Below, one piece after another: positions 5,539 through 5,650 of a DNA stretch of 5,650 bases (positions are counted from its first letter, which is position 1; the number at the start of each line of letters is the position of its first letter). The notes beneath the pieces are model-generated. The model did not search any database. It was not told the DNA's origin and saw nothing but the letters and a program-made list of their open reading frames with translations. The translations under genes were made by a program, and so were the position numbers. Origin of the DNA: Defluviitaleaceae bacterium (lineage in GTDB: Bacteria; Bacillota_A; Clostridia; Lachnospirales; WQUN01); the NCBI GenBank assembly GCA_009779525.1, contig WREB01000091.1:1-5650 (forward strand), given 5' to 3'.

Positions 5539-5650
5539 ATGAAGCGACTCGACGACTACGCGGCCGTGGAAAGGCAGCTTGCAAAAACGGACTTATCCGG
5601 GATTCTATTTCCTGAAGAACTATCCGCGTGGGAGGGCATATCCCCCGAAG
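5539..5650 (+). CDS. Unrecognised protein, 5' end only
   Basis: An open frame starts at the ATG at 5539 and runs off the right edge after 37 codons. GAGG at 5527-5530, eight bases before the ATG, supports it as a true start, and it follows the CooC stop by 34 bases in the same direction, so it likely belongs to the same operon. The visible part begins MKRLDDYAAVERQL, predicted helical, and continues to LSGILFPEELSAWEGISPE. I do not recognise a family. Its position makes a one-carbon or corrinoid-related role plausible, but no motif shows it. Confidence 0.6.
   Translation, partial: MKRLDDYAAVERQLAKTDLSGILFPEELSAWEGISPE

Overview
The window suggests an anaerobic, GC-rich bacterium that moves one-carbon units with corrinoid or Wood-Ljungdahl chemistry. 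Two observations support this: a CooC-type nickel-insertion ATPase, and a tandem pair of zinc-dependent thiol methyltransferases behind a DUF3786 gene. The left-edge gene is the C-terminal part of a LipO-type sugar ABC-transporter lipoprotein, a family common in Firmicutes and spirochaetes. Lineage cannot be fixed further from sequence alone. There are no rRNA or tRNA genes, CRISPR arrays or insertion sequences in the window.

Layout. Positions 1-623 (+) hold the 3' part of the solute-binding lipoprotein gene. It converges on, and overlaps by 78 bases, a minus-strand pair read from 2033 down to 546: a Nudix hydrolase fused to a glyoxalase/VOC-like domain (2033-1191), then, after 6 bases, a small P-loop kinase (1184-546). 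Positions 2034-2149 are an A/T-rich divergent control region. It has overlapping -10 boxes on the two strands and is bracketed by a perfect 10-bp inverted repeat, one copy in each predicted mRNA leader next to its Shine-Dalgarno sequence.

The plus-strand cluster runs from 2150 to the right edge. It contains a DUF3786 protein (2150-2719), a homocysteine S-methyltransferase-family barrel (2728-3621), a UroD/MetE-type barrel resembling folate-independent 'core' methionine synthases (3621-4670), a CooC-like MinD-type ATPase (4740-5504), and the first 37 codons of an unrecognised gene (5539 to edge). The first three genes are tightly spaced: 8 bases, then a 1-base stop/start overlap. CooC follows after 69 bases.

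The working model is inference. The plus-strand operon would transfer methyl groups from a corrinoid protein, perhaps that of a CO dehydrogenase/acetyl-CoA synthase encoded elsewhere, to homocysteine or another thiol, while CooC matures or maintains the nickel enzyme. No corrinoid-binding protein, CODH subunit or reductive activator is visible in the window, so the methyl donor is not established. The minus-strand pair looks like a nucleotide/phosphometabolite housekeeping unit, with no evident biochemical tie to the methyl-transfer operon beyond the shared promoter region.
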